Part shown: positions 1 to 9,176 of the stretch, piece by piece
Layout: the number at the start of each line of letters is the position of its first letter
Position numbering within the stretch: the first letter of the stretch is position 1
NCBI RefSeq assembly: GCF_024171815.1
Contig: NZ_JAMTCJ010000001.1
Location: 62,001 to 126,000, forward strand
Source: Williamsia maris
Lineage (GTDB): Bacteria > Actinomycetota > Actinomycetes > Mycobacteriales > Mycobacteriaceae
Direction of reading: 5' to 3'
DNA length: 64,000 bases
The notes under the pieces: generated by a model
Told to the model about the DNA's origin: nothing
Seen by the model: only the letters and a program-made list of their open reading frames with translations
Database searches by the model: none
Translations under genes and position numbers: made by a program

Positions 1-345
1 CGGGAACATGGCGATCAGCAGTGCCGCTCCGATGAACAGCTTCTTGCCCGGGAAATCGAGGCGCGCGACCGCGTATGCGGCGATCGTGCCCAGCAGTACC
101 GCGATGAACGTGGTGATCAGGCCGATGCCGATCGAGTTGATCAACGCGCTCGTGAAGGTGCTGGTGTCGAAGATGCCTTTGTAGTTGTCGAGGGTTAAGC
201 TCTTCGGGATGAAGTTGCCGTCGGTCACCTGGCCGGTCGTCTTGAACGACAGGCTCACGATCCACAGCACCGGGATCAGTGCGTAGAGCACGACGAGCAG
301 ATTGATGACGGACCAACCGACCTTGCGTCCAGCAGTCTGGTTCAT
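1..345 (-). CDS. sugB: Trehalose/sugar ABC transporter permease SugB (partial, runs off left edge)
   Basis: Only the first 115 residues are inside the window. The reading starts with an ATG at 345 and stays open to position 1. It shows a hydrophobic first membrane segment (around residues 13-32) followed by a region resembling MalG/SugB-type inner-membrane permeases, including a stretch with [13 protein letters not shown] and a second membrane block. The start lies 8 bases after the stop of sugA, so it is the third gene of a lpqY-sugA-sugB operon. In mycobacteria LpqY-SugABC imports trehalose released during mycolyl transfer; the ATPase gene sugC would be expected just beyond the left edge. 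The family assignment is firm; trehalose as substrate is inferred from the operon. Confidence 0.85.
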   Translation of the reverse strand, partial: MNQTAGRKVGWSVINLLVVLYALIPVLWIVSLSFKTTGQVTDGNFIPKSLTLDNYKGIFDTSTFTSALINSIGIGLITTFIAVLLGTIAAYAVARLDFPGKKLFIGAALLIAMFP

Positions 346-353
346 GCTCGGAC

Positions 354-1370
354 CTACCGCCCCTCGGTGTCGGACCCGGGCGCCGAGGCGCCGAATCCCT
401 TGATGAACAATGCGGCGATGATCGCGACGGTGAGGAAGATCAGCACGCTGATCGCTGATCCCACACCGAGATTGAACGCCCTGAACAGGTTGTCGTAGCC
501 GAGAACAGAGACCGAGTACGTCGTGTTCGCACCCTTGGTGAGCACGTAGATGTTGTCGAAGATGCGGAACGCGTCGAGCGTGCGGAACAGCAACGCGACG
601 AGGATCGCCGGCTTCATCAACGGGATGGTGATGCGGATCAGACGGGTCCACGCACCCGCTCCGTCGACCTGTGCGGCCTTGAGGAGATCGTCGGGCACCA
701 ACGCCAGACCGGCGAGCAGCAGCAGAGCCATGAACGGCGTCGTCTTCCACACCTCGGCGAGAACGATCACCGCCAGAGAGGGGATCTGGTGGGTCAACGG
801 CGCCGAACCGGTGGGCAGCAGGTTCGCGAGGTACCCGGTGTCGGGCGTCCATGCGTAGTACCACGAGTAGGCCGCGGCCACCGTGACGATGCCGTAGGGG
901 ATCAGGACGACGGTACGTACCAGCCCTTTGCCGAAGATGGTGCGGTGCATCACCAGCGCGATCGCCAGACCGAGCACGAACTCGATCACCACCGACACGA
1001 CGGTGATGCCGAGCGTCACCGAGAACGCCGTCCACCAGTAGCTGTCACTCAGTGCGGTCGCGTAGTTGGTGAACCAGACGAACTCACTCTCACCCGGCGC
1101 CGACAGGCTCGCCTTGAACAGGCTCAGGTAGATCGAGTAGACGATCGGATACCCGGTCACGGCGAGCATGACGATCGCGGCGGGTGCGATGAGCATCAGG
1201 CCCAGTCGACGCTCGGCGCGTTTGCCGTCACTGACGTTCTTGGCGGTGGGGGGTGCTCCCCCACCGTCGGCCCGGGCCGGGGCCTGGGCCGGCGACCGCG
1301 TCGGGCCGGAGGCATCGGGGCGCGCGTGCCGCCCGCCGGGCTGCGTGAGCCCGCCATCGGCAGTTGTCAT
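354..1370 (-). CDS. sugA: Sugar ABC transporter permease SugA
   Basis: This 338-residue protein has a disordered, Pro/Ala/Gly-rich N-terminus (about 55 residues) followed by six predicted membrane segments, starting near [16 protein letters not shown]. The permease loop facing the ATPase is visible as [20 protein letters not shown] (EAA-type loop, about residues 235-255). It belongs to the MalF/SugA family and should pair with SugB to form the channel of a trehalose-type importer. Its ATG (1370-1368) overlaps the lpqY stop by an ATGA junction, so the genes are translationally coupled. The long N-terminal tail is more extended than is usual for the family. Confidence 0.9.
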   Translation of the reverse strand: MTTADGGLTQPGGRHARPDASGPTRSPAQAPARADGGGAPPTAKNVSDGKRAERRLGLMLIAPAAIVMLAVTGYPIVYSIYLSLFKASLSAPGESEFVWFTNYATALSDSYWWTAFSVTLGITVVSVVIEFVLGLAIALVMHRTIFGKGLVRTVVLIPYGIVTVAAAYSWYYAWTPDTGYLANLLPTGSAPLTHQIPSLAVIVLAEVWKTTPFMALLLLAGLALVPDDLLKAAQVDGAGAWTRLIRITIPLMKPAILVALLFRTLDAFRIFDNIYVLTKGANTTYSVSVLGYDNLFRAFNLGVGSAISVLIFLTVAIIAALFIKGFGASAPGSDTEGR

Positions 1371-2869
1371 GGAATCAGTCCCTTACCGTCGATTGCCTTG
1401 CGGACCTGGTCTGCCAACACGTCGACGCCGGACTTGGGGTCGAGCCCACCGGGCGGACTCAGCTTGGCGACGAGCAGCGTCGAGATCGCCTGATAGACCG
1501 GTGAAGCCGGGCGAATCGACGACGAATTGGCCTCGAGCTGGGCCTTGATGTCGTCACCCATCGGGTACGTCTGCTTGAAATCCGGGTCGTCGTAGATGGA
1601 TGCGATCGTCGGAGGCGTGCCACCGCTGATCGAGTACACCTTCTGGGCGTCGGAGTTCGTCAGACACTGCGCCGCCTTGAAGGCCAACGACTTCTGCTTC
1701 GAGGTGCTCGCCACCGCGAGGTTCACACCACCGACGGTCGCCTTGGCGGGGGTACCCGGGTTGACCCCGGGGTAGCGGGCGAAATCGAACCGGGTGCGCA
1801 CGAGCTTGTTCACCGGCCCCAACTCGGAATCCTTGGGCGGGTTGTCCGCATCTGCGAAGAGGTTTGCGTACTTCTTCATCTCGGGGAAGAAGGCGACGTC
1901 GCCTGCCGCGGCGTTCGACCTCATGCTGGGGAACACGAACGGGTAGTTCACCTGGAAGGTGGACAGACCGTTCTCCATCGCCAGACGTCCCTCGTTCTCC
2001 TTGTTGTTGCTCAACGAGGGATCGCTACCCGGTGCGCGGGCCACCGAACGCAGGATCTCCAACGCCTTCTCGGTCGCCGCACGATGCTCCGGGGTGTCGT
2101 TCAACGTGATCTTCGACGGATCGTCAGGGTCGACCACCTCGCCGCCCGCACTGGCCAGCAGCGTGTTGAACCACACCATCAGCCCTTCGTACTGGGCGCC
2201 CTGGACCTCGACGTAACTTGGCGCGGGGCCGGGTCCCTTCCACGCGGTGCGGATCTTCTCGTTGGCGGCGAGCACCTCGTCCCAGGTGGCCGGCGGCGTG
2301 GTGGTGCCGAGATACTGCTTGAGGACGTCGGGTCGGTACCAGAGCAGCTGCGTGTTGGTCCACGTCGGGATCGCGTAGAGACGTTTGTCGTTGTCGTCCT
2401 TGGTCTTCCACTCGGCCGTCGCGAGCGGTCCGGGCAGGGACTCCTTGCTGATCTGCGACACCAGATCACTCGGAACCGGCTCCAACCACCCTGCATCGGC
2501 GAATTCCGCCGTCCACACGACGTCCATGCCCATGAGATCGAGGCCGGCGTCGTTACCCGCGAGCCGACGCGCCAACTGCAACCGCTGGTCGTCGGCCGCC
2601 TTGGGAAGCGCGTGCGTGACGATGTTGTACTCACCGTTGGACGCGGCGCTGCACTTCTTGCCGACCTGGTCGATGAACGTCGCGCCGTCGGCCGGGGCGT
2701 ACGCGTTCAACGTGCCCGTGGTGTAGCCGGAGCCACACGCGCTGACCCCGGGGATCACCACCGCGGCCGCGACCGCCGCGACGATCAGTTTCGACGCACC
2801 GGGGCGACGAAAAAATCCCCCCTGGTGCGGACGGGATGGCCCGCCCCCGAAAACCCTGTTCCCCGCCAC
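1367..2869 (-). CDS. lpqY: Extracellular sugar-binding lipoprotein LpqY
   Basis: I place the start at a GTG (2869) because AAGGAGG lies six bases upstream of it; an ATG 16 codons further out lacks such support. The 500-residue protein has a signal peptide (hydrophobic segment about residues 28-42) ending in a lipobox (VSAC), with Cys45 as the lipidated residue. The remainder has the fold pattern of family 1 solute-binding proteins (GMDVVWTAEFADAGWLEP; a C-terminal domain with VGGVNLAVAS). In mycobacteria LpqY captures trehalose for SugABC recycling. It is first in the operon lpqY-sugA-sugB and is preceded by a clear promoter near 2940-2967. Confidence 0.9.
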   Translation of the reverse strand: MAGNRVFGGGPSRPHQGGFFRRPGASKLIVAAVAAAVVIPGVSACGSGYTTGTLNAYAPADGATFIDQVGKKCSAASNGEYNIVTHALPKAADDQRLQLARRLAGNDAGLDLMGMDVVWTAEFADAGWLEPVPSDLVSQISKESLPGPLATAEWKTKDDNDKRLYAIPTWTNTQLLWYRPDVLKQYLGTTTPPATWDEVLAANEKIRTAWKGPGPAPSYVEVQGAQYEGLMVWFNTLLASAGGEVVDPDDPSKITLNDTPEHRAATEKALEILRSVARAPGSDPSLSNNKENEGRLAMENGLSTFQVNYPFVFPSMRSNAAAGDVAFFPEMKKYANLFADADNPPKDSELGPVNKLVRTRFDFARYPGVNPGTPAKATVGGVNLAVASTSKQKSLAFKAAQCLTNSDAQKVYSISGGTPPTIASIYDDPDFKQTYPMGDDIKAQLEANSSSIRPASPVYQAISTLLVAKLSPPGGLDPKSGVDVLADQVRKAIDGKGLIP

Positions 2870-2939
2870 GTGCGCCTCCTTGCGACCGGAGCACACGCAC
2901 CAACGATCGGCGTGCACCTTCGAATGCCTGAGGCGTTAC

Positions 2940-2967
2940 GTTATATGTGGCAATTCGTGACGCGCAA
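2940..2967 (-). promoter_or_regulatory. Putative sigma-70-type promoter of lpqY-sugAB
   Basis: On the minus strand, TTGCGC (2967-2962) and TATAAC (2945-2940) are separated by 16 bases. This matches a principal-sigma promoter well and would give a leader of about 60 bases before the lpqY GTG at 2869. The surrounding stretch is noticeably AT-richer than the genes. An AACGTAACG string lies just downstream of the -10 box. No experimental support. Confidence 0.6.
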
Positions 2968-3096
2968 CACATTCGGCATGATCGTCCCAACTGGATGCGA
3001 AATTGCCGCCGTGCGGCCACATCCAGTCGGGCTGAGCCCGCGCCGCACCGCGCGATCGGCGTCGGGAATCGCGGCGGGTGTGGTAACGCGGTCCGA

Positions 3097-3591
3097 TCAG
3101 ATCGACGTGCGCGCCAACAGGTCGCGGGCCTTCTCGGCGCTCTTGGGATCGCAGATCACGTCATAGCGACCGGCAACCAGCTGCATGGTGGAGGCGAAGT
3201 CGCGCTGCCCGCGCGTGGCGGCATACGGGATCGAGGTCGAGATGACACCGAAGACGATGCCGCCGACGAGTCCGAAAATCAGTGGGACGATTGCGTTCCC
3301 GGTCACCACCAGACTCACCAGCAGACCGAAGAACAGTCCGAGCCACGCGCCGGACACGATGCCGCCGCCGATCACCTTGCCCCAGGTGAGACGGCCGAGC
3401 ACCCGCTCGACCTGCATGAGATCGACACCGACGATGGTGACGTCCTCCACCGAGAAGTTCTCGTCGGACAGGTAGTCGACCGCCTTCTGCGCCTCGGCGT
3501 AGGTGCCGTAGGAGCCGATCGGCCAGCCGGTGGGCGGCGTGGGGAGTCCGGGGGTACCGCGGGCGGGCCCGGGTCGCATCGGGTTGGTCAT
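3097..3591 (-). CDS. General stress protein 17M-like membrane protein (Rv1234 type)
   Basis: The 164-residue protein starts with a Pro/Gly-rich tail and then a domain like the general stress protein 17M/YflT N-terminal region (GSYGTYAEAQKAVDYLSDE). Two adjacent membrane segments follow (about residues 75-95 and 102-120), separated by VTGNAIVPL. It closely resembles the membrane protein encoded next to lpqY-sugABC in mycobacteria. Its biochemical role is unknown. The ATG at 3591 overlaps the stop of the citE-like gene (ATGA), so the two are probably co-transcribed and translationally coupled. Confidence 0.8.
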   Translation of the reverse strand: MTNPMRPGPARGTPGLPTPPTGWPIGSYGTYAEAQKAVDYLSDENFSVEDVTIVGVDLMQVERVLGRLTWGKVIGGGIVSGAWLGLFFGLLVSLVVTGNAIVPLIFGLVGGIVFGVISTSIPYAATRGQRDFASTMQLVAGRYDVICDPKSAEKARDLLARTSI

Positions 3592-4541
3592 GTCTGGTGG
3601 TCCTCTCGTTGCAGGCCGGCGGCGCGGCCCTTCTGTGCGATCACCTCGGCCATCGCAGCGCTTGCCTCGTCGATCATCTCACCGCGGTGACGCACCGCGC
3701 CGCGTGCGCCACCGGGGCGCGACGTCGCCTCCCGATAGGCGTCGAGCAGGTCCTCGGCGGCGTCGTAGTCGCTCTGACGAGGCGCGAAGGCCGCGTTGGC
3801 GTCCTCGATCTGGCTGGGGTGGATCACCCACTTCCCGTCGAATCCCAGGGCGGCGACCGCAGCTGCGTTGCGACGGAACGCATCCCGCGCCTCGATGGCC
3901 AGGTACGGGCCGTCGATCGCGGCGAGCCCGTGTGCTCGGGCGGCGATGAGCACCGACATCAGCACGTGGTGGTGTGCGTCGCCGCGCTCGTATCCCTCGG
4001 GCTGCTCCCCGGTGGTGAGCGTCCGCATCCCCAGGCTCGCCGCCATGTCCGCCGGTCCGAGCACCAGCGCCTCCAGACGTGAACTGGCCGAGGCGATCTC
4101 ATCGATCTTCGTCAGCGCTGTCGCGTCCTCGATCTGCGCCTGGATCCCGATGGCCGACGCCACGAGGTCGTACTTCGTCTCGAGCTGGGTCAGCAGCAGG
4201 TCGATCGCGACGACCTCCGCACCCGAGCGCACCTTCGGCAGGATTATGGAGTCGATGTGCGGGCCGGCGCCGCTCACGACCGCGATGAGATCGTCGTGGG
4301 TCCAGGGTGTGGACCACCCGTTGACGCGCACCGCCCGTCGCTGCCTGCCCCATCCGGGATGGGCGAGCGCCTCGACGATCGTCGCGCGGGCGGCCTCCTT
4401 CTCACTCGGGGCGACCGCGTCCTCGAGGTCGCAGAACACCTCGTCGGCGGGCAGATCGCGCGCCTTGCCGAGCATCTTGGCCGAACTGCCGGGAACGGCC
4501 AGCACCGACCGTCGCGAACCCGGCGACGACTGTGTCTGCAT
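3588..4541 (-). CDS. CitE-like HpcH/HpaI-family lyase
   Basis: The start is taken at the ATG at 4541, which has GGAGAGG nine bases upstream, giving 317 residues; a GTG ten codons further out is less likely. The protein shows typical CitE-like features: LAVPGSSAKMLGKA near the N-terminus, the metal/substrate motif CDLEDAVAPSEKEAAR (about residues 36-51), a central SIILPKV strand and a late WVIHPSQI. The family cleaves or forms C-C bonds on acyl-CoA substrates such as citramalyl-CoA or malyl-CoA; the actual substrate cannot be read from sequence. It is divergent from the MgtE/CBS gene and overlaps the downstream stress-protein gene by four bases. A lyase at this place between the stress protein and the MgtE-like gene is not part of the arrangement I know from M. 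tuberculosis. Confidence 0.8.
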   Translation of the reverse strand: MQTQSSPGSRRSVLAVPGSSAKMLGKARDLPADEVFCDLEDAVAPSEKEAARATIVEALAHPGWGRQRRAVRVNGWSTPWTHDDLIAVVSGAGPHIDSIILPKVRSGAEVVAIDLLLTQLETKYDLVASAIGIQAQIEDATALTKIDEIASASSRLEALVLGPADMAASLGMRTLTTGEQPEGYERGDAHHHVLMSVLIAARAHGLAAIDGPYLAIEARDAFRRNAAAVAALGFDGKWVIHPSQIEDANAAFAPRQSDYDAAEDLLDAYREATSRPGGARGAVRHRGEMIDEASAAMAEVIAQKGRAAGLQREDHQT

Positions 4542-4597
4542 GCGTATGGACCTCTCCGCGAGCGGCTTCACAACGGGCGATGACTACCCTTACAGCC

Positions 4598-5896
4598 ATG
4601 GCAGCAGTGAGCAAGGTGTTCGTGGCCAGGCTCGCGGGCCTGGCGGTACTCGGCCCCGACGGCGAATCGATCGGTCGGGTGCGTGACCTCGTGCTCGCCC
4701 TGCGGTACGACACCGCCCAGCCGCGCGCGCTCGGTCTCGCCGTCGAGCTGTCCACGCGGCGACGGATCTTCGTGCCGATGCTGCGCGTCACCACCATCGA
4801 ACCGAACTCCGTGACGCTCAACACCGGAACCGTCAGCATGCGTCGACTCAACCTGCGCCCCGGCGAGGCGCTGGCGATCGGTCAGATCCTCGATTCCCGT
4901 GTCCGGATCGTCGATCCCGACCTCCCGGAGCTGGCGACCACCGACGCGACGGTCGTCGACCTGGGCATCGAGCGCAACCGGACCCGCGACTGGACGGTCT
5001 CGCGGGTCGCCGTGCGCGGTCTCCGGTCGCGACTCGGCCGCCGCGGCGGTACGCATGTCGTGGACTGGAACACCGTCCGCGGCCTCACCCACAGTGCCCT
5101 CGAATTACCTGGACAAGGTGTCGCGCAAGCGCTCTCGCAGTTCGACGGCATGCGTGCGGCCGACGTGGCCAACGCCCTGCGCGAGCTGCCGCCGAAGCGA
5201 CAGATGGAGATCGCCGCGGCGCTCGACGACGAACGTCTCGCCGACGTCATCCAGGAGCTGCCCACCGACGACCAGACCTCGCTGATCGGCCGCATGGAGG
5301 TCGATCGCGCCGCCGACGTCCTCGAAGCCATGGACCCCGACGACGCCGCCGACCTCCTCGGCGAGCTGCCCGACGTCGAGGCCGAGGCACTGCTGCAGCT
5401 GATGGATCCGGTCGAGTCCGAGCCGGTCCGCCGACTGCTCTCACACTCCCCCGACACCGCGGGCGGCCTGATGACGCCCGAACCGCTGGTCGTGACCGCG
5501 TCGACCACGATCGCCGAGGCGTTGGCCAGGGCCCGCAACATCGACCTGACGCCGGCGTCGGCGAGCCTCACGTTCGTGGTGCGACCGCCGACGGCCACCC
5601 CGACCGGCAAGTACCTGGGGTGCGTGCACCTGCAGGCGCTGCTACGCGAGCCGCCCGCCAACCTCGTCGGCGGCATCCTCGACACCGACCTCGCACACCT
5701 CAATCCCGAGGACTCGCTCGAGACCGTCACCCGCTACTTCGCGACCTACAACCTCGTGTGCGGACCGGTCGTCGACGAGGAGGGCCATCTGCTCGGCGCG
5801 GTCACCGTCGACGATCTCCTCGACCATCTGCTGCCCGAGGACTGGCGTGAGACCGAGCCGCAGGACGTCACCGCGGCCGCCGAGGTCGCTCCGTGA
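4598..5896 (+). CDS. Soluble MgtE N-domain/CBS protein (Rv1232c type)
   Basis: This 432-residue protein has an N-terminal PRC-barrel-like segment (ESIGRVRDLVLAL), a helical MgtE intracellular N-domain built of repeated DDAADLLGELP-like units (about residues 190-290) and a pair of CBS-type motifs (GGLMTPEPLVV; GPVVDEEGHLLGAVTVDDLL). It lacks the MgtE membrane channel domain, so it is probably a cytoplasmic Mg2+ or nucleotide sensor rather than a transporter. Its stop overlaps the GTG of the next gene (GTGA), so it is coupled to a DUF1003 membrane protein. The start follows a TACCCT -10-like box by a few bases, which suggests a leaderless mRNA. Confidence 0.85.
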   Translation: MAAVSKVFVARLAGLAVLGPDGESIGRVRDLVLALRYDTAQPRALGLAVELSTRRRIFVPMLRVTTIEPNSVTLNTGTVSMRRLNLRPGEALAIGQILDSRVRIVDPDLPELATTDATVVDLGIERNRTRDWTVSRVAVRGLRSRLGRRGGTHVVDWNTVRGLTHSALELPGQGVAQALSQFDGMRAADVANALRELPPKRQMEIAAALDDERLADVIQELPTDDQTSLIGRMEVDRAADVLEAMDPDDAADLLGELPDVEAEALLQLMDPVESEPVRRLLSHSPDTAGGLMTPEPLVVTASTTIAEALARARNIDLTPASASLTFVVRPPTATPTGKYLGCVHLQALLREPPANLVGGILDTDLAHLNPEDSLETVTRYFATYNLVCGPVVDEEGHLLGAVTVDDLLDHLLPEDWRETEPQDVTAAAEVAP

Positions 5897-6474
5897 GCCC
5901 GGACGCGTCGCGGACGACGCGCGGCAAGCTCGACACCCCTCGCAGCGGGCGCCGGCGGTTCCGTTTCCACCTCGACTCCGACATCGTCGGCGTCTACAGC
6001 GAACGGCTGGCCCGCTTCCTCGGGACCGGCCGGTACCTGGGCATCCAGACCATCGTCGTCATCGTGTGGATCACCCTGAACCTCGTCGCGATCAGCATCC
6101 GCTGGGATCCGTACCCGTTCATCCTGCTCAACCTGGCGTTCTCGACCCAGGCCGCCTACGCGGCCCCGTTGATCCTGCTCGCGCAGAACCGGCAGGAGAA
6201 CCGCGACCGGGTGGCGCTCGAAGAGGATCGGATGCGGGCCGAGCAGACCAAGGCCGACACCGAGTTCCTCGCCCGCGAGCTCGCCGCCGTGCGATTGGCC
6301 GTCGGCGACACCGTCACCCGCGACTACCTGCGCAAGGAACTCGACGACCTGCTGACCGAGATGACCACACAGCTCAAGAAGGCCGAGAAACGCCGGAACT
6401 CCGAGGGCAAGAACACCGAGGGCCAGAAGAGCGAGTCCAAGGCCGGCTCGAAACGCGACCCGATCGACGATTGA
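5893..6474 (+). CDS. DUF1003 family membrane protein
   Basis: The 193-residue protein has two membrane segments (IQTIVVIVWITLNLVAI; PFILLNLAFSTQAAYAAPLIL) followed by QNRQENRDR, the hallmark of DUF1003 proteins, then a charged helical C-terminus likely to be a coiled coil ending in a Lys/Glu-rich tail. The function is unknown. It starts with a GTG that overlaps the stop of the MgtE/CBS gene, and the same pair is adjacent in mycobacteria. The two probably work together at the membrane, perhaps in cation handling, but this is inference from neighbourhood only. Confidence 0.85.
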   Translation: MSPDASRTTRGKLDTPRSGRRRFRFHLDSDIVGVYSERLARFLGTGRYLGIQTIVVIVWITLNLVAISIRWDPYPFILLNLAFSTQAAYAAPLILLAQNRQENRDRVALEEDRMRAEQTKADTEFLARELAAVRLAVGDTVTRDYLRKELDDLLTEMTTQLKKAEKRRNSEGKNTEGQKSESKAGSKRDPIDD

Positions 6475-6487
6475 ACATCGTCGATCG
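6461..6487 (+). terminator. Inverted repeat across the stop of the DUF1003 gene
   Basis: An 11-bp perfect inverted repeat (CGATCGACGAT at 6461-6471 and ATCGTCGATCG at 6477-6487) encloses the TGA stop. A second short repeat (GATCGGT/ACCGATC, 6483-6500) overlaps its right arm. There is no T-run, as is common for actinobacterial terminators, so this could be a terminator or an mRNA 3-prime stabiliser. Confidence 0.5.
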
Positions 6488-6591
6488 GTTGTGACCGATC
6501 CGCTACGTCACCGTGACCACATATGTATCGTGGGTCACAGTCCCGGGTCGGGGGATGATGTGAAGATCGGCGAGAACGGAGCTTTCCCAAC

Positions 6592-7938
6592 GTGTCTCGG
6601 ATTTCCGTGCCCCCTTCCGTTCGTGAGCACTTCCCGCGTCGCGCGGTGTCGTTGAGTGTCGCGAGCATCCTGATCGGGGTGTTCGTCCTCGGAGCCGCCA
6701 CCTCGAGCGCGCAGCGTCAACCGGCGTCGGTGGCCGCGGCGGCCGAGGTCCGCGCCGAGGCGCCCGTCGCCCAGGTCCTCCCCGGCACGACCAGGACGCC
6801 GGCCGGCTTCGCACCGCCTGCCGCGCGACCCGCCGCGGCCGTCGAGGCGCTCCGCGCGCTCGCACCCACGCTGCCGCCCGGACCGCTGGGCATCCCCGGG
6901 TTCGTCCTGCAGGCCTACAAGCTCGCGGCCGACCGTGTCGGTGCGGAGAACAGCGCCTGCAAACTCCCCTGGTTCCTGCTCGCCGGGATCGGACGCATCG
7001 AGTCCGGTCATGCGGGCGACGGATCGGTGGACGCCTCCGGGACCACCATCAACCCCATCGAGGGTCCGCTCCTCAACGGCACCCTCGCGGGCAACGCCGT
7101 CATCACCGACACCGACAAGGGCGCCATCGACGGCGACGCGACACACGACCGGGCGATGGGACCCATGCAGTTCATCCCGAGCACCTGGGCGGCGTGGGGA
7201 ACCGACGCGAACGGCGACGGCAAGGCCGATCCGAACAACATCTTCGACGCGACCCTCGCCGCGGGCCGCTACCTCTGCTCCGGGGTCACCGACATCATGT
7301 CCGCCTCGCACCGCGTGAGTTCGGTGCTGCGCTACAACAACTCCGTCGAGTACGCCACCAACGTCCTCACCTGGGCGTTGGCGTACTCCACCGGGGCGAT
7401 GCCCACCACGGGCATCCTCGAACCGAAGCGACCGCCCTCGACCAAGGCGTCCGCGCCGGTCACCGCGCCCGGCTCGCGTCCGCGCGCACCGTCGGCCCCC
7501 GGCGCACCGTCGGCCCCCGGTACCCCGTCCACCGCCGACGGACCGGCCGCGCGTTTCGCGAAGGTGAGCACCCGGTTCACCACCCCGGCCACGATCGTGG
7601 TCACGTCGCCGGCCGGGCCGGTCAGCTGCACGGTCGACCTCACCGGCGAGACCAGCACCGACGGGACGACCGCGACCATCAGCAAGGCCGCGATCCGCGG
7701 CGCCAACGCGTTGTGCGGCCTGGCCCGTACCGCGGGGATCCCCTGGACGGTGACTCCGACCAGCGCAACGGCCGTCGAGGTGTCGAACGTGGGCGTCGAC
7801 GCGCTGGGGGCGCGGTGTGGACCCGTCGTCCTGACCGGCGCTCTGACCGAGGCCCTCACGACGACGTCGGAGAGCACCGGCACCTGCACGGTTCGCTCGC
7901 TGACACTGCGCCCGACACCCGCGCTCGCCCTGGCGTAG
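6592..7938 (+). CDS. Secreted lytic murein transglycosylase (Rv1230c type)
   Basis: The protein has 448 residues from a GTG start. An N-terminal hydrophobic segment (about residues 19-38) acts as signal or anchor. The catalytic domain is of the SLT/MltB kind: the putative catalytic Glu lies in AGIGRIESGHAGD, followed by DRAMGPMQFIPSTWAAWG and YLCSG. A Pro/Ala/Gly linker with repeated GAPSAPG units leads to a C-terminal domain with two Cys pairs that could form disulfides outside the cell. It should cleave peptidoglycan glycan strands during growth. It is followed by mrp in the same direction, with its own short upstream region containing a GTGACC/GGTCAC dyad (6513-6538). Confidence 0.85.
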   Translation: MSRISVPPSVREHFPRRAVSLSVASILIGVFVLGAATSSAQRQPASVAAAAEVRAEAPVAQVLPGTTRTPAGFAPPAARPAAAVEALRALAPTLPPGPLGIPGFVLQAYKLAADRVGAENSACKLPWFLLAGIGRIESGHAGDGSVDASGTTINPIEGPLLNGTLAGNAVITDTDKGAIDGDATHDRAMGPMQFIPSTWAAWGTDANGDGKADPNNIFDATLAAGRYLCSGVTDIMSASHRVSSVLRYNNSVEYATNVLTWALAYSTGAMPTTGILEPKRPPSTKASAPVTAPGSRPRAPSAPGAPSAPGTPSTADGPAARFAKVSTRFTTPATIVVTSPAGPVSCTVDLTGETSTDGTTATISKAAIRGANALCGLARTAGIPWTVTPTSATAVEVSNVGVDALGARCGPVVLTGALTEALTTTSESTGTCTVRSLTLRPTPALALA

Positions 7939-7986
7939 CCGGACGCCGGTCCGGCCCGTTCATCGCGGCGGATACTCTGGTCGGTG

Positions 7987-9144
7987 ATGACTGACTACTC
8001 CCCACGAACCCCCGCGGACACCGAATCGGCGATCCGGATCGCGCTGTCGAAGGTGACCGATCCCGAGATCGGCAAACCCATCACCGATCTCGGCATGGTC
8101 AAGTCCATCGCCGTGGCGCCGGACGGCAGTGTCGACGTGGGTATCTACCTGACCACCTCGGGATGCCCGCTGCGCACCGAGATCACCGAGCGCGTCACGA
8201 ACGCGGCCTCAGACGTGCCCGGTGTCGGAGCGGTCCGCGTCGAACTCGACGTCATGGACGACGAGCAACGCACCGAACTCCGCAAGTCCCTGCGCGGTGA
8301 TCGCGCCGAACCGGTGATCCCCTTCGCCCAGCCGGGCTCACTGACCCGCGTCTACGCCGTCGCGTCCGGCAAGGGCGGCGTCGGCAAGTCCAGCGTCACG
8401 GTCAACCTCGCCGCGGCGATGGCCCGACGCGGTCTCACCGTGGGCGTGCTCGACGCCGACATCTACGGCCATTCCGTGCCCCGGATGATGGGCAACGACG
8501 CCAAGCCGACCCAGGTCGAGAAGATGATCATGCCGCCGATGGCGCACGGCGTGAAGTTCATCTCGATCGCGCAGTTCACCAGCGGGAACACGCCGGTCGT
8601 GTGGCGCGGACCCATGCTGCACCGTGCCCTGCAGCAGTTCCTCGCCGACGTCTACTGGGGCGACCTCGACGTGCTGCTGCTCGACCTGCCCCCGGGCACC
8701 GGCGACGTGGCCATCTCGATCGCCCAGCTCATCCCGGGTGCGGAGATCCTCGTGGTCACCACCCCGCAGCAGGCCGCCGCCGAGGTCGCCGAACGCGCGG
8801 GCGCGATCGCATTGCAGACGCGTCAGAAGATCGTCGGTGTCGTGGAGAACATGTCGTGGATGGAGCTGCCCGACGGCAGCCGGATCGAGCCGTTCGGTTC
8901 CGGCGGCGGCGAGATCGTCGCCGAACGCCTCACCCGCGCAGTCGGTTCCGACGTCGCTCTGCTGGGCAAGATCCCGCTCGACACCGCCCTGCGTGAAGGC
9001 GGCGACTCGGGGATGCCGCTGGTGCTCTCGGCGCCGGAGTCGGCCGCGGGTTCGGCGCTGCTCGAGGTGGCCGAGCGTCTGGCGGTCCGCAGGCGTGGTC
9101 TGGCCGGCATGAGCCTGGGCATCGACACCGCGCGCAACCTCTAG
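7987..9144 (+). CDS. mrp: Mrp/ApbC-type Fe-S cluster carrier ATPase
   Basis: The 385-residue protein has an N-terminal MIP18/DUF59 domain (KVTDPEIGKPITDLGMVKSI) and a C-terminal deviant Walker P-loop ATPase domain with GKGGVGKSS near residue 127 and a DADIYG motif. This layout fits Mrp proteins, which bind and hand over Fe-S clusters in an ATP-dependent way. The CxxC seen in many Mrp proteins is not obvious in this copy. A GATACT -10-like box ends about ten bases before the start, suggesting a leaderless or near-leaderless transcript; a GTG immediately upstream (7984) is an alternative start. It converges on tatB. Confidence 0.9.
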   Translation: MTDYSPRTPADTESAIRIALSKVTDPEIGKPITDLGMVKSIAVAPDGSVDVGIYLTTSGCPLRTEITERVTNAASDVPGVGAVRVELDVMDDEQRTELRKSLRGDRAEPVIPFAQPGSLTRVYAVASGKGGVGKSSVTVNLAAAMARRGLTVGVLDADIYGHSVPRMMGNDAKPTQVEKMIMPPMAHGVKFISIAQFTSGNTPVVWRGPMLHRALQQFLADVYWGDLDVLLLDLPPGTGDVAISIAQLIPGAEILVVTTPQQAAAEVAERAGAIALQTRQKIVGVVENMSWMELPDGSRIEPFGSGGGEIVAERLTRAVGSDVALLGKIPLDTALREGGDSGMPLVLSAPESAAGSALLEVAERLAVRRRGLAGMSLGIDTARNL

Positions 9145-9176
9145 ACGGCGCGCGCGTCCCGTGTCCGGGGGTGGGG

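Noticed and set aside
6475-6591. ydaO-type c-di-AMP riboswitch before the transglycosylase gene
   Set aside because: Considered because such riboswitches precede rpfA-type hydrolase genes, but the region is too short and lacks the conserved core.
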